DNA of 64,000 bases from RBG-16-57-11 sp964595435 (GTDB taxonomy: Bacteria > Chloroflexota > Anaerolineae > Anaerolineales > UBA4823): positions 6,387 through 70,386 of the forward strand of contig CAZQQJ010000043.1 of assembly GCA_964595435.1 (NCBI GenBank), in the 5' to 3' direction. This document shows positions 29,493 through 38,462 of this stretch, piece after piece (position 1 is the first letter of the stretch; every line of letters starts with the position of its first letter). The notes under the pieces are model-generated. The model made no database searches. It was not told the origin of the DNA and saw only the letters and a list, made by a program, of their open reading frames with translations. The position numbers were made by a program, and so were the translations under genes.

Positions 29493-29536
29493 CTTTATGG
29501 CGGAGTACGCTTTGCGCAGCGTACTCCGCCATAAAG
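29493..29536. terminator. Strong hairpin between convergent deoB and ccm operon
   Basis: A 19-bp perfect stem (29493-29511 with 29518-29536) with a six-base loop starts two bases after the deoB stop. Its ends are CTTT and AAAG, giving short T-runs in both directions, so it can serve both convergent units. Confidence 0.7.
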
Positions 29537-29549
29537 GAAAGAGCCATCA

Positions 29550-29783
29550 TCACCTGGCGCTGGACATCCCTAAACTGAGGCAGGAGTGCGCCGGGTCGGC
29601 TTCGAAATCTGCTTTGCAGATCGGCAGGCAGAAATAGACCATTTTTCCCTGGTAATAGACGCACGGCGTGGTGGCGCAATACTGCACTCTGCCGCCGCAA
29701 GCGGTTGAAACCAGCGCACCCAGCGGCGGGCTGGGCGGCAGGCAATCCGTCCATTCGTCGTCGGATGAGGGTGGCGGTGTCAT
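29550..29783 (-). CDS. YHS/TRASH-like small cysteine-rich protein
   Basis: This 77-residue protein is the last gene of the cytochrome c maturation operon. Its ATG overlaps the ccmD stop (ATGA) and has AGGAG upstream. Eight cysteines are present, and the C-terminal half (YYQGKMVYFCLPICKADFEADP) resembles the YHS/TRASH fold, in which cysteines in an FCxxxCxxxF arrangement bind a metal. It has no signal peptide. A metal-binding or metallochaperone role is inferred; the link to haem delivery is only by position. A 119-codon alternative frame across the same bases was judged a shadow because only this frame keeps the conserved motif. Confidence 0.65.
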   Translation of the reverse strand: MTPPPSSDDEWTDCLPPSPPLGALVSTACGGRVQYCATTPCVYYQGKMVYFCLPICKADFEADPAHSCLSLGMSSAR

Positions 29784-29950
29784 TCGCCTTTCTCCTGAAG
29801 CGATTGCAAAGTTTCCAGGTCTTGCGACAGGTTGCGTGTGCGCACAACCAGGCTGGCCAGGTACAATGCTATCACGCCAAAGATCACCACATATCCAGCA
29901 ACCATATAATTCGCCGTCTGAGCCGGGCCTTCCTGTAATAAAGCGAGCAT
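29780..29950 (-). CDS. ccmD: CcmD-family haem exporter subunit
   Basis: This 56-residue protein starts at the ATG at 29950, preceded by GGAGGAG; an upstream in-frame ATG at 29974 and a longer frame from 29998 have no site. A single transmembrane segment (YVVIFGVIALYLASLVV) is followed by a charged cytoplasmic tail (RTRNLSQDLETLQSL). This is the typical size and layout of CcmD, which helps release haem-loaded CcmE from the CcmABC complex. Its position directly after ccmC confirms the call, because the sequence alone would be weak evidence. Confidence 0.75.
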   Translation of the reverse strand: MLALLQEGPAQTANYMVAGYVVIFGVIALYLASLVVRTRNLSQDLETLQSLQEKGE

Positions 29951-29994
29951 ATCTCCTCCGAAGGGATGTAGCATGATCTGTCGTCCGTCGTCTC

Positions 29995-30696
29995 TCAAAC
30001 GTTGTGCTTGAGTTTCAGTTGTTCCACCTTATCCTGCAGTCGCCCCAGGCGGATACGGTGCCAAAGCAACGAGGCGAAGATGAAAGAAAATGTAAGCAGG
30101 CCAAAGAGGAAGGTCTGTAACATCCTGGGGGTCATGTCGAAGCCGCCCTCCGCGCCAGGCTGATTGGTGCCGATCACTACCGGATGGATGGTGCGAAACA
30201 GGCGCGCCGAGAAGAAGGTCAGCGGCACACTGATAAAACCGAGTATGGCATAGATCGCACCGAAACGGGCGCGGCGGTCGGGTTCTTCGATGCCCGAACG
30301 CAGCATCAAATAAGCAGCGTAAATCAGCAGCATGATCGTCGTCGTGGTCAGGCGCGGGTCCCATGTCCACCACGTGTTCCAGATCGGACGCGCCCAGACC
30401 GAGCCGGTGATCACGGTAATCAGGGCGAAGGCCATGCCGATCTCGACTGCGGCCAGGCCAGCGATATCCCATTTGCGATTACCGCTGCGCAGATAGACAA
30501 TCCCGGCAATCGCTGCGACCATGAAACTGAGCATGCCCACCCAGGCAGACGCAACATGGAAATAGAAGACTTTTTGCACCAACCCCATGACCGCCTCAAC
30601 CGGGGCATAGAAGAAAACCATACCGGTAGCGATCAACAACATCGCCACCGTGATCCAGTCCAGGATTGTCAGCAAACGAGGTTTTGGCTCCATCAT
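29995..30696 (-). CDS. ccmC: Haem-handling membrane protein CcmC
   Basis: This 233-residue protein has six transmembrane helices. CcmC puts haem onto CcmE at the outer face of the membrane. The tryptophan-rich WWD motif is visible as SVWARPIWNTWWTWDPRLT (about residues 100-118). The flanking haem-ligand histidines are expected in VFYFHVASAW (about residue 47) and in FRTIHPVV (about residue 170). It begins six bases after ccmB ends and is followed by ccmD. The length and motif separate it from CcmF, present at 35862. Confidence 0.92.
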   Translation of the reverse strand: MMEPKPRLLTILDWITVAMLLIATGMVFFYAPVEAVMGLVQKVFYFHVASAWVGMLSFMVAAIAGIVYLRSGNRKWDIAGLAAVEIGMAFALITVITGSVWARPIWNTWWTWDPRLTTTTIMLLIYAAYLMLRSGIEEPDRRARFGAIYAILGFISVPLTFFSARLFRTIHPVVIGTNQPGAEGGFDMTPRMLQTFLFGLLTFSFIFASLLWHRIRLGRLQDKVEQLKLKHNV

Positions 30697-30702
30697 TATT
30701 TC

Positions 30703-31428
30703 TCACTCCTCCACAATATAGTCGAAGACCATGAAGGCCACTGCGCTAAAGACCACGTCATAAACGAGCAGCAGGTTTAACCAGGGGCGGATCTCATCCA
30801 GCGGAACGCCCAGCAAAAAACCACCGCTGGCCTTGACCGCGGCAATAAACAACGGTAGAACTACCGGAAAGAGCAAAATCGGCAGGAGGATATCCCGCGT
30901 GCGGGTCTGCACCGCCATGCTGGCCAGCAGCGTGCCCACGGCCACGTAACCCCACGAGCCAAACAGCACCACCAGGATCAACCCCAGGTTAAAAAGGTTG
31001 ATATTATACAGGACGGTGTAGACCGGCAGGATAATCGCCTCGACAATCAACATGAAAATCAGATTGCCGATCATCTTTCCGAAATAGATGGCGCTGCGAT
31101 CGACCGGCGCCAGCAGCAAACCATCCAGGCAGCCGCGATCCTTCTCCATGGCCATCGAACGGTTCAATCCCAACGTGCCCGCAAAGGCAAAAGTCACCCA
31201 CAACACCCCGGCAGTCACCATCGAACGGGTCTTCGGGTCGAGTTCCAGGGCAAAATTGAAGATGAAGATCACCAGCAAGGCAAACACCAGCATCGCCGAA
31301 AGCAACTCCCGGCTGCGCAACTCGGCCGCCAGGTCCTTCCAAATAACCGCCCACAAGGCGCGCAAATAACCGGCTCCATTGCGGCGCCGGATGGCCGGAG
31401 GCTGGTCAGCGATAGAGGATGAGGTCAC
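30703..31428 (-). CDS. ccmB: Haem exporter permease CcmB
   Basis: CcmB is the membrane subunit of the CcmAB ABC complex, which powers release of holo-CcmE. The chosen start is a GTG at 31428 with GGAAGG upstream, giving 241 residues; extending to 31602 would run 140 bases into ccmA and add a stretch unlike CcmB. The N-terminus reads LRALWAVIWKDLAAELRSRELLSAMLVF, the CcmB hallmark, followed by LELDPKTRS and the LGLNRSMAMEKDRGCLDGLLLAP segment. Six hydrophobic helices are present. It begins 34 bases after ccmA and is followed by ccmC after six bases. Confidence 0.9.
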   Translation of the reverse strand: MTSSSIADQPPAIRRRNGAGYLRALWAVIWKDLAAELRSRELLSAMLVFALLVIFIFNFALELDPKTRSMVTAGVLWVTFAFAGTLGLNRSMAMEKDRGCLDGLLLAPVDRSAIYFGKMIGNLIFMLIVEAIILPVYTVLYNINLFNLGLILVVLFGSWGYVAVGTLLASMAVQTRTRDILLPILLFPVVLPLFIAAVKASGGFLLGVPLDEIRPWLNLLLVYDVVFSAVAFMVFDYIVEE

Positions 31429-31462
31429 AGGATAACCTTCCAACCCGGGATCACGCCGGCTT

Positions 31463-32176
31463 TCAGCCGGCTTGCAAAGCGTTACGATAGAAACCGAGCA
31501 ACTGGTCAGGCTGCATCTCGGCCCGCTGGACAGAGGCAACAATTCTTCCCCGCGAAAGCACATCGAAGCGGGTGGCCAGGTCGGCCGTACGGGCGAGGTC
31601 ATGCGAGGTCATCACCACCGTGCGCCCGCGGGCCGCGACTTCGCGCAACACCGTATCCAGCATCTGGCAGGCGTCCTGATCCAGGCCGGTATGGGGTTCG
31701 TCGAAGAGCATCACCTCCGGGTCGTGCAACACCGCCCGCCCAATTGCCAGGCGCTGCTGCATACCGCGTGAGAACGTGCGCACCAGATCGCGGCGCCGAG
31801 CCGCCAGGCCGACCATATCCAATACCTCGGCAACCCGCCGCTCCAGATCGGCAATTCCATACATCATCCCATAAAAACGCAGATTCTCTTCGGCGCTCAG
31901 GTCACCATACAACAATGGTTGGTGCGAAACCACCCCGAGGATATTGCGCACCGCGGCGGCCTGCTGCGGCAAGCGGTATCCTGAAATGCGCACATCGCCC
32001 ATCGCCGGGCGCGAGAGCGACGAAAGGATGCGCAAAAAGGTCGTTTTGCCGGCCCCATTCGGGCCAAGCAAGGCGACGAACTCGCCCGCTTCTACCTGGA
32101 AATCCAATCCATGCAGAACGGTTTTCAGGCCAAAGCGCTTGACCAGCTTGCGCACCGAGATCACACTAACCTGCAC
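31463..32176 (-). CDS. ccmA: Haem exporter ATP-binding protein CcmA
   Basis: This 237-residue ABC ATPase has Walker A GPNGAGKTT (about residues 38-46), a Q-loop at VVSHQPLLY, the signature FSRGMQQR in place of LSGGQ, Walker B VMLFDEP and the H-loop histidine in MTSHD. The FSRGMQQRL signature is characteristic of CcmA and related exporters. Its start overlaps the end of the dihaem lipoprotein gene by 11 bases, and ccmB follows. Confidence 0.9.
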   Translation of the reverse strand: MQVSVISVRKLVKRFGLKTVLHGLDFQVEAGEFVALLGPNGAGKTTFLRILSSLSRPAMGDVRISGYRLPQQAAAVRNILGVVSHQPLLYGDLSAEENLRFYGMMYGIADLERRVAEVLDMVGLAARRRDLVRTFSRGMQQRLAIGRAVLHDPEVMLFDEPHTGLDQDACQMLDTVLREVAARGRTVVMTSHDLARTADLATRFDVLSRGRIVASVQRAEMQPDQLLGFYRNALQAG

Positions 32177-34112
32177 GGTCGTTTCCTGCCGTCTCTTTGA
32201 GGCGCGCCTTCAGCTCGGCGCGGCGCAGCAAATAAGCATCTTCGGGCAACTGGCCTTCCTGGTAAAGATCATCCAACGCCAGGATGGCATCCATAATGGC
32301 CTCGGGGCTGTTCAAAGCAGCTCCACCACCCGCCGGCACCGCCGGACCACCCGGGCCAGCAGCCACCGGGCGGCCGCGCCAGTACATCCATGCCCCGGCA
32401 AGGATCAGGACAACGCCCAAAGAACCAAGCCCGATCAATAAATTGGTGCTCGAGCTGCCGGCCAGGAGCGCCGCTGCGCCACCGGCACCGCCTGCTGCGC
32501 CTCCGCTGATGGTCAGGCGCAGATCGCCGCCTGCCGCCAGGCCGCTGGCATTATACAGATGGTACTGCGCCCCTTGCATATCGCGCACGCCGCCATCCTG
32601 GATCCCATTCCCCTGGAGATTCAGGCTCCCTTCGGGCGCCAGAATGACCACGGCCAGGACCGGCAGATTCACCTTACGCACCAGATCAAGCTTGCGGTCA
32701 AAGGGAAGCTCATAGGCAAACATCAATTGGTAAACGCCCTGGCCCGGACGCACCGGCACAGTATCGCCAAAACCGTCTTCGGTCTTGATATACCGCCCAC
32801 CCAACTCGCCGTCTTGCATCTGCAAGTTGGACGCATCCACCGGCAAGGAGAAAGTCAAAACTGGCTGGCCTTTTTCGGCAGCCGTGACCGTTTTATCTGC
32901 CATGTTCGAAATTACGTACAGCTCTACGACCCGCAAAGTACGATTATCATTTACCGGCTCTAACAAATAGTGCAACCGGTCCACCGAGAGCGCCGAAGTA
33001 TCGGAGGTGGTAGCGTAGATGCGGATCGGCAATTGGACCTGGGAATTATCTCCGTCGGCCACCATCACATCCGAACCGTAAACGACACCGCCATGCTCCA
33101 GAGTCGCCAGGAATGCCCACCCGGATAGGACTTCCACATTTTCAAAAATGAAACTCCCATCATCGTTGAGCGTCGTCGTAGCGGTATAAACCAACTGCAT
33201 CTGGTCAAAGGCATGTAAATTTACCAGAGTGCCTGAGGGAATGGAAACGCCGGACTCGTTTTCCAGAGACCCGCCCACCGAGCCAGCCTGGGCAGTAGGT
33301 GTAAGTACATTGCTCGAGGTCAGCGGGGCCGTACCGGTCAAACCGCTCGTTGTGGTAAGCACTGCCGCCGAAGCCAGAGGCGTCGCCTGGCCCGCCTGAG
33401 AAACCGGGACAAAAGTCAGTGAACGCAGATACATCGCCACCCCCCAGCGCTCATCATCGGAAAGCTGATTGCCAAAAGCTGGCATTCCCTGGCCGGCGCC
33501 ATTGCTGATCGTCTGAACCAGATCGTTCAGCGATTTCCCCGCCATGCGCTCCTGGTTCGTCAGGTCAGGCACTGCCAGACCGGCAGCCGCCGAACCATCG
33601 CCCTTACCGGTTTCGCCATGGCAGGAAGCGCAGTTTGCCTGGTATATTTCCGCGCCTTGATCCAGGCCGCGGCCCGGTACGCCCAACGATAATGCATAGG
33701 CTACCACGTCCCAGCGCTGGCGGTCCGAAAGGCTGCGGAAAGGAGGCATGAAACGCTCCAGGTTGCCCTGGGTTACCACCCGGAACCACTGCGAAGGTAC
33801 GGCCTGGCGAAATACTTCCGGGGAACCAATGGGCGTTACCGGATTGGGCAGGTTGGCCGCATTCGAGCCATCCCCCAGGCCTCTTTCCCCGTGGCACGGA
33901 GCGCACTTTTCAGCATAGATCTCACCCCCCGCAGCAGGGTCAGGCGGCACCAGTGGAAATATCGGGCCAGAAGTAGCCGGCACAGCGGTAGCCTCCACCT
34001 CAACGGGTGGCTTATAACCCGGCGGCGGAGTTACATCTGCTGCAAGAGAAAAATTGCACGCCGTCAAAACCGATATCGCAAAGAGGGGAGCCAATGCTCG
34101 AAGCAGTTTCAT
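32166..34112 (-). CDS. Dihaem cytochrome c lipoprotein within the ccm operon
   Basis: The start MKLLRALAPLF at 34112 yields 648 residues with a lipobox ending LTAC (C19); the longer frame from 34211 would overlap the upstream gene and lacks a signal sequence. Two class-I-like cytochrome c domains follow: CAPCH (about residue 62) with a PPFRSLSDRQRWDVVAYALSL end, and CASCH (about 140) with MPAFGNQLSDDERWGVAMYLRSL. The middle part (about 270-560) is beta-rich, with an Ig-like or carboxypeptidase-regulatory-like module. A transmembrane helix near 570-590 and a short cytoplasmic tail (DALYQEGQLPEDAYLLRRAELK) end the protein. A membrane-tethered electron carrier is likely. Its overlap with ccmA is unusual and suggests coordinated expression with haem attachment. 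Confidence 0.85.
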   Translation of the reverse strand: MKLLRALAPLFAISVLTACNFSLAADVTPPPGYKPPVEVEATAVPATSGPIFPLVPPDPAAGGEIYAEKCAPCHGERGLGDGSNAANLPNPVTPIGSPEVFRQAVPSQWFRVVTQGNLERFMPPFRSLSDRQRWDVVAYALSLGVPGRGLDQGAEIYQANCASCHGETGKGDGSAAAGLAVPDLTNQERMAGKSLNDLVQTISNGAGQGMPAFGNQLSDDERWGVAMYLRSLTFVPVSQAGQATPLASAAVLTTTSGLTGTAPLTSSNVLTPTAQAGSVGGSLENESGVSIPSGTLVNLHAFDQMQLVYTATTTLNDDGSFIFENVEVLSGWAFLATLEHGGVVYGSDVMVADGDNSQVQLPIRIYATTSDTSALSVDRLHYLLEPVNDNRTLRVVELYVISNMADKTVTAAEKGQPVLTFSLPVDASNLQMQDGELGGRYIKTEDGFGDTVPVRPGQGVYQLMFAYELPFDRKLDLVRKVNLPVLAVVILAPEGSLNLQGNGIQDGGVRDMQGAQYHLYNASGLAAGGDLRLTISGGAAGGAGGAAALLAGSSSTNLLIGLGSLGVVLILAGAWMYWRGRPVAAGPGGPAVPAGGGAALNSPEAIMDAILALDDLYQEGQLPEDAYLLRRAELKARLKETAGNDRAG

Positions 34113-34141
34113 GCGTCTATTTTCACATCCTGACGAGTAGT

Positions 34142-34696
34142 TTAGATTTTTGCACCGCACTTGGGACAAAACTGGTCGGATTTCTGCAACGGACCACCGC
34201 ACTGTGCGCAAAAGCCGGCGGCTTTCTCCTGGCGCACTCGACGCCGGTTAGCCAGCATCACCTCCAGTTCATCATCTGGCTGAGACCCTGTCAGGGTCGG
34301 ACGATGGCCATTTCCCATGACAGACCGCGCCACGCCAGCATCGGCCCGGCGAGCAGCAACAGCCACTTCAATACGTTGTTCGGATGGCAAGCCTGCTGAG
34401 TTTTCTCCAGGCTGCAAGGTGTCCAACTGTTTCAGGATATTCGCCCCACGCAACACCAGCGTTGAACGCTGCTGCGGGTAGTCTTCCTCGGGGATTTTAC
34501 CTAAGCCATAATCGAAATCCAATTCCTGCAAAGCATTGAGGATGCGATCGTGTTCGGCCAACAGAGCTGAAAGATCGTGATCGGAGCTATTCTGACTCCC
34601 ACGAACCGCCGGCGTCTTTTCGAAGAACGGCCGGCTGACAAAGAAGGCTACCAATAGCAACAGGGCCAGGATGAGAAAGATCGAACCGAGTTCCAT
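34142..34696 (-). CDS. Membrane-anchored zinc-ribbon protein, CcmI-like position
   Basis: This 184-residue protein has one N-terminal transmembrane helix (residues 4-22), an acidic helical region with HDRILNALQELDFDYGLGKIPEEDY (about 49-73) and a C-terminal zinc ribbon with two CxxC pairs (CAQCGGPL and CPKCGAKI). The EL-D-DYGLGKI-EEDY segment resembles the helical part of CcmI-type proteins, which hold the apocytochrome. It lies between the thioredoxin CcmG and the dihaem lipoprotein, and the spacing to ccmG is six bases. A role in apocytochrome handling is inferred from position and that resemblance. Confidence 0.65.
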   Translation of the reverse strand: MELGSIFLILALLLLVAFFVSRPFFEKTPAVRGSQNSSDHDLSALLAEHDRILNALQELDFDYGLGKIPEEDYPQQRSTLVLRGANILKQLDTLQPGENSAGLPSEQRIEVAVAARRADAGVARSVMGNGHRPTLTGSQPDDELEVMLANRRRVRQEKAAGFCAQCGGPLQKSDQFCPKCGAKI

Positions 34697-34702
34697 AGGT
34701 GT

Positions 34703-35275
34703 TTACGGCTCCAGCAAAGGATCGATGGCCCGCTTGACTTCTTCGAGAGAGGTAAAAGGGCTGAATTTAACATACGCCAGCTTCCCCTGGCGATCGATAA
34801 TAAAAGTCTCCGGCACGCCGGTAATACGATAGGCCTGCGCCATACGTGTGCCCAGGTCCGGGCCGTTCGGGTAGGTGATTTCGAATTTATTCAAGTACTC
34901 TGCCGACTTCTTGTCCGTATCGGTCCAGGCAACACCCAGGAAAAGCACGTCTCCGCGGGGCTGGTAAACACGCCAGGCCGCTTCCAGGTCGGCTGCTTCC
35001 TGTTCGCAAGGGCGGCACCACGAGGCCCAAAAATTCACAACCACGATTTTTCCCTTCAAGTCAGACAGCCGGTAAACCTGCCCATCGAAAGTGGTCAAAG
35101 TAAAATCAGGCGCCATTTCGCCGACTCTCATCTCACCCCGTTGGGAACGCAGCAAACCCAGGAAAAGCAGTCCTAATAAAGCAAACACCCCCACCCAGGC
35201 AAGAATGCGCCCCCAGGGGGGGCGGCGGGTGATTTGTGCTTCGGAAGAAGCAGGTAGGCTGGTTTGTGGTGTCAT
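34703..35275 (-). CDS. ccmG: Thioredoxin-like CcmG/ResA, membrane anchored
   Basis: This 190-residue protein has one N-terminal membrane helix (residues about 24-43) and a thioredoxin fold facing outward. The active site is WCRPC (C87, C90) in VVNFWASWCRPCEQE. The cis-proline loop is TGVPETFII, and the GEMAPDFTL entry strand is typical of TlpA/ResA/CcmG proteins. It reduces the disulphide of apocytochrome CXXCH sites so that haem can attach. Its place between ccmH and the other ccm genes supports this. The upstream ribosome site is weak. Confidence 0.87.
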   Translation of the reverse strand: MTPQTSLPASSEAQITRRPPWGRILAWVGVFALLGLLFLGLLRSQRGEMRVGEMAPDFTLTTFDGQVYRLSDLKGKIVVVNFWASWCRPCEQEAADLEAAWRVYQPRGDVLFLGVAWTDTDKKSAEYLNKFEITYPNGPDLGTRMAQAYRITGVPETFIIDRQGKLAYVKFSPFTSLEEVKRAIDPLLEP

Positions 35276-35327
35276 GTTTAACCCGTTTTACAGACAATAG
35301 ACGGCAAGAAATGGACAGGAATGGCGC

Positions 35328-35846
35328 TCACCGCTTGCGCAATTCCTCTTCCAGGCGAGCGATATACGCATCACCCGCCGCGTCCGGCGACGCGGGCGGA
35401 GCGCCAGCTTGCATTTGCGTTACAGGCCGGGCAACATCTGGGACAGGCTGGCGCATGGCGCGGAAAGCGCGGTACAGGATGAAGATACCCAGCAAGATCG
35501 CTACCGGCGGAATGACGTACACCAACCAGTTCAATCCCCGGGCGGGTGGAGCAGCCAGTACCCGGTCGCCAAAACGATCTACAAAATATTGTTTGATCTG
35601 TGCTTCCGTCCAGCCTTCAGCCAGCTTTTCGCGAATCAATTCACGCCACTCGGCGCAGGCCTGAGTGGGGCAAACGTCCAGAGGCGTATTTTCACACACC
35701 GGGCAATACATCTGCTTGGCAATCGCATTCACCTGATCATCTGAGATGAACGGCGCAGGCGTCGAATCCTGCGCGAAAGCCACGCCTGACCAGGCCAGCG
35801 CCAGCACTGCTCCCAATAACACAACGATCCAGCCAATTCGTTTCAT
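35328..35846 (-). CDS. ccmH: Cytochrome c biogenesis thiol protein CcmH
   Basis: This 172-residue protein has a signal peptide (residues 1-25). The redox pair lies in YCPVCENTPLDVC (C48 and C51), followed by the three-helix motif ending FVDRFGDRVLA, standard for CcmH/NrfF. A C-terminal membrane helix (about 115-135) and a basic tail follow. CcmH helps reduce apocytochrome before haem attachment by CcmF. The usual LRCxxCQ is QMYCPVCEN here. Its presence together with the Cys-type CcmE encoded at 37950 is unusual. Confidence 0.88.
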   Translation of the reverse strand: MKRIGWIVVLLGAVLALAWSGVAFAQDSTPAPFISDDQVNAIAKQMYCPVCENTPLDVCPTQACAEWRELIREKLAEGWTEAQIKQYFVDRFGDRVLAAPPARGLNWLVYVIPPVAILLGIFILYRAFRAMRQPVPDVARPVTQMQAGAPPASPDAAGDAYIARLEEELRKR

Positions 35847-35861
35847 ACAATCAATCCACGC

Positions 35862-37922
35862 CTATGCTTTTGCCCCGGCGTAAGCACTCGACCGGGCAGA
35901 TTGTTCGGCCAGTTCCGGGTCCTTATCCGGCCAGGCTGCTACCAGCGTACCCAGGATAAACACCAGGCCGCCCAACCACAACCAGTTGACCAGAGGATTG
36001 TGATATACCTTGAAGGTAGCGCCCTGGGAGGTGGCCGGCATCCAATCTACCAGGATGACATACAAATCGTCCTCCATTGTACTGCGCACACCGGGGATGG
36101 TCATCGGTTGCTGCGACTCGAAGAAGAAATCACGCCGGGGATATAACTCACCAACGTATTCGCCATTCCTGGTTATGCTCAACACTGCTCGCGCCACGTT
36201 GCGCCCATCCGGCGTATCGAAAACCGCCAGGGATTTATAGGTGAGCGTGTACTTTCCCAGTGTAATCGAACCGCCTTGAGGGATAGTACCCTGCGTCTCG
36301 GTTTGGAACAATTCCAGGCCGATGATCCCGATCGCCATCAACACGACACCGAGGTGGATAATATAGCCTCCATAGCGCCGGCGGTTGCGCCCTGCCAGGC
36401 GCCACAACGCCAACAGCAAGTTCTCGCCGGATCTGCGATGCCGCGCCTGCGCGCCGCGCCAGAATTCGTACAGCGTAACACAGACCACAAACGCTGCCAG
36501 CCAGAAGCCAAGCAACGAGGCCCAGTGGCGTACGCCCAGGGCAAACGGCAAGACCAGCCCCAACAATACCGCCGGTATCGTCGGCTTCCACAATGCTCTG
36601 CCCAGAGTTTTTGCCGTGGAGTGCCGCCAGGCCGCCAGAGGAGCAATACCCATCAGGAGCAGCAGGCCGGCAAAAAGCGGCGCCGTGGCGCGCTCGTAGA
36701 ATGGAGGTCCAACGGTCACTTTCTGGCCAGTAGCCAGTTCCGAAATCAAGGGGAAGATCACGCCCCAGAAGCACACCACCAGGATGCTCATGAAGAGCAG
36801 GTTGTTCAACAGAAACAAGGCCTCGCGGGAAAGCATGGAGGTCATCTGCGCTTCTGAGCGCAGGCTATCCCAACGCTGCATCAACAACGCCAGCGAAATA
36901 ACGAAAGTAAGACCGATGAAACCGAAAAACATCGGCCCGATCGCGCTCTGGGCAAAGGCATGTACCGAAGAAAGCACCCCCGAACGCGTCAGGAATGTGC
37001 CGAAAATCACCAGGCAGTAAGTCAGAATAATCAGCACCATATTCCAGCGCTTGAGCATGCCGCCCTTTTCCTGGATCATCACCGAGTGTAGAAAAGCCGT
37101 GCCGGTCAGCCAGGGCATAAAGGCAGCAATTTCCACCGGGTCCCACCCCCAGTACCCTCCCCAGCCGAGAACGTCATAGGCCCAGCGACCTCCCAGGATC
37201 AGGCCCAGCGAGAGAAACAGCCAGGCAACCAACGACCAACGCCGGGTAATGCGGATCCAGCGGTCGTCTGTGCGCCCGGTAACCAGAGCCGCGATGGCAA
37301 ACGCATATGGGATCACGAACGAGACAAAACCCAGGTAAAGCATGGGCGGGTGAATGATCATGCCCGGATGACGCAAAAGCGGATTCAGGCCCTGGCCATC
37401 CCGCATCAACGCAGGCGTCGCCCCGGCCGGCTGGAACATGGCTACAATAAATTCGCCGCCCGGCGTGCGCCAGATGCGCTGGAAAGGATTCTCGAAGAAC
37501 AGGCTCAACGAGAGGAAAAATACCAGCGTGACCAGGCAAGCTACAATCACCCACGGCAGAAATTCCCCATCCCGTTGCCATTTGCGCAACGTCACCGCGC
37601 TGGCAAAAGCGGAAAGCAGCCAGGACCAAAAAATCAGCGAGCCAGCCTGCCCACCCCACAGCGCGGTAAGGCGTAGATAAACCGGCATACTGTTGCTGGT
37701 TACCGAGGCAACATATTCCAGTTCATAATGGCCCTGCACCAGGAGGAGCATCAAGCTGATTGCGGAAATACTGATCAATGGGAAAGTGAGCAACATCGCC
37801 AGCCGGGCGCTTTCCACCCAGGCCGGCAAATTTTTACGCGCGCCATAGATCGCCGCTCCAATCCCATACAGCGAAACCAGGAAAGTGACGATCAGAGCAC
37901 CATAACCGAAATTGGCTAGCAT
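35862..37922 (-). CDS. ccmF: Haem lyase subunit CcmF
   Basis: This 686-residue polytopic protein attaches haem from CcmE to apocytochromes. About 15 transmembrane helices are evident. The WWD domain reads GWGGYWGWDPVEIAAFMPWL (about residues 240-260), preceded by LWGGQAGSLIFWSW and followed by the histidine-bearing FLHSVMIQEK. The periplasmic C-terminal domain with YTLTYKSLAVFDTPDGRN is typical of CcmF. The length fits the family (about 640-700). It lies between ccmE and ccmH. Confidence 0.94.
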   Translation of the reverse strand: MLANFGYGALIVTFLVSLYGIGAAIYGARKNLPAWVESARLAMLLTFPLISISAISLMLLLVQGHYELEYVASVTSNSMPVYLRLTALWGGQAGSLIFWSWLLSAFASAVTLRKWQRDGEFLPWVIVACLVTLVFFLSLSLFFENPFQRIWRTPGGEFIVAMFQPAGATPALMRDGQGLNPLLRHPGMIIHPPMLYLGFVSFVIPYAFAIAALVTGRTDDRWIRITRRWSLVAWLFLSLGLILGGRWAYDVLGWGGYWGWDPVEIAAFMPWLTGTAFLHSVMIQEKGGMLKRWNMVLIILTYCLVIFGTFLTRSGVLSSVHAFAQSAIGPMFFGFIGLTFVISLALLMQRWDSLRSEAQMTSMLSREALFLLNNLLFMSILVVCFWGVIFPLISELATGQKVTVGPPFYERATAPLFAGLLLLMGIAPLAAWRHSTAKTLGRALWKPTIPAVLLGLVLPFALGVRHWASLLGFWLAAFVVCVTLYEFWRGAQARHRRSGENLLLALWRLAGRNRRRYGGYIIHLGVVLMAIGIIGLELFQTETQGTIPQGGSITLGKYTLTYKSLAVFDTPDGRNVARAVLSITRNGEYVGELYPRRDFFFESQQPMTIPGVRSTMEDDLYVILVDWMPATSQGATFKVYHNPLVNWLWLGGLVFILGTLVAAWPDKDPELAEQSARSSAYAGAKA

Positions 37923-37949
37923 GGTTTACCTTGTCATCAGAGCCATTAA

Positions 37950-38462
37950 TTATCCGCCGGCCTGTTCAGGGACGGCTTCTTCATATTTAGTTGGGCATTT
38001 TAGCAGCAGTTCTTCGGCATAAAATATGCCGTCGTTGCCCAGTTTACCAGTAATAATCGCCTGAGCTTCGTTGCGTAGCAGATCAGGCTTGGGACCATTA
38101 TAGACCACGGTCAACTTACGGCGGTTTGGATCGATCACCGCCTGGTGAAGTACCTCTGCCAGGCCACCCTGCGCCTCGATCTCTTTGTTATCACCTGGGA
38201 TAGCGGCAATTGTGAACTTAAGTGACAGGTTTTGTTGGTCGTAGCTGATCGTATCGCCAAGCACCGCGCCCGAGATACGCAAATCACGCCCTTGAATACT
38301 GCCACCTTTGGCGGCCAACTCATCGACAGTCAGGAAATATTGGGCGCTGGCCTGCGTCGACGAGACAATCAGGTAAACCACTGCCGCGACAATCAACAAA
38401 CCACCGACGATAAATTTCATACGTCCAGCCGAATTGCGCTCCACCGTGGCTGTCTGCTTCAT
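37950..38462 (-). CDS. ccmE: Haem chaperone CcmE, Cys-type (CxxxY)
   Basis: The start MKQTATVERN at 38462 has GGAGG upstream, giving 170 residues; the frame from 38516 is rejected. One N-terminal membrane helix (about 15-35) precedes an OB-fold (SIQGRDLRISGAVLGDTI through GKLGNDGIFYAEELLLKC). In classical CcmE the covalent haem ligand is His in HxxxY. Here the motif is CPTKY with C156 and Y160, the Cys-type variant described in archaea and some bacteria such as Desulfovibrio. It is the first gene of the ccm operon, so it defines a variant system-I pathway. Confidence 0.9.
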   Translation of the reverse strand: MKQTATVERNSAGRMKFIVGGLLIVAAVVYLIVSSTQASAQYFLTVDELAAKGGSIQGRDLRISGAVLGDTISYDQQNLSLKFTIAAIPGDNKEIEAQGGLAEVLHQAVIDPNRRKLTVVYNGPKPDLLRNEAQAIITGKLGNDGIFYAEELLLKCPTKYEEAVPEQAGG

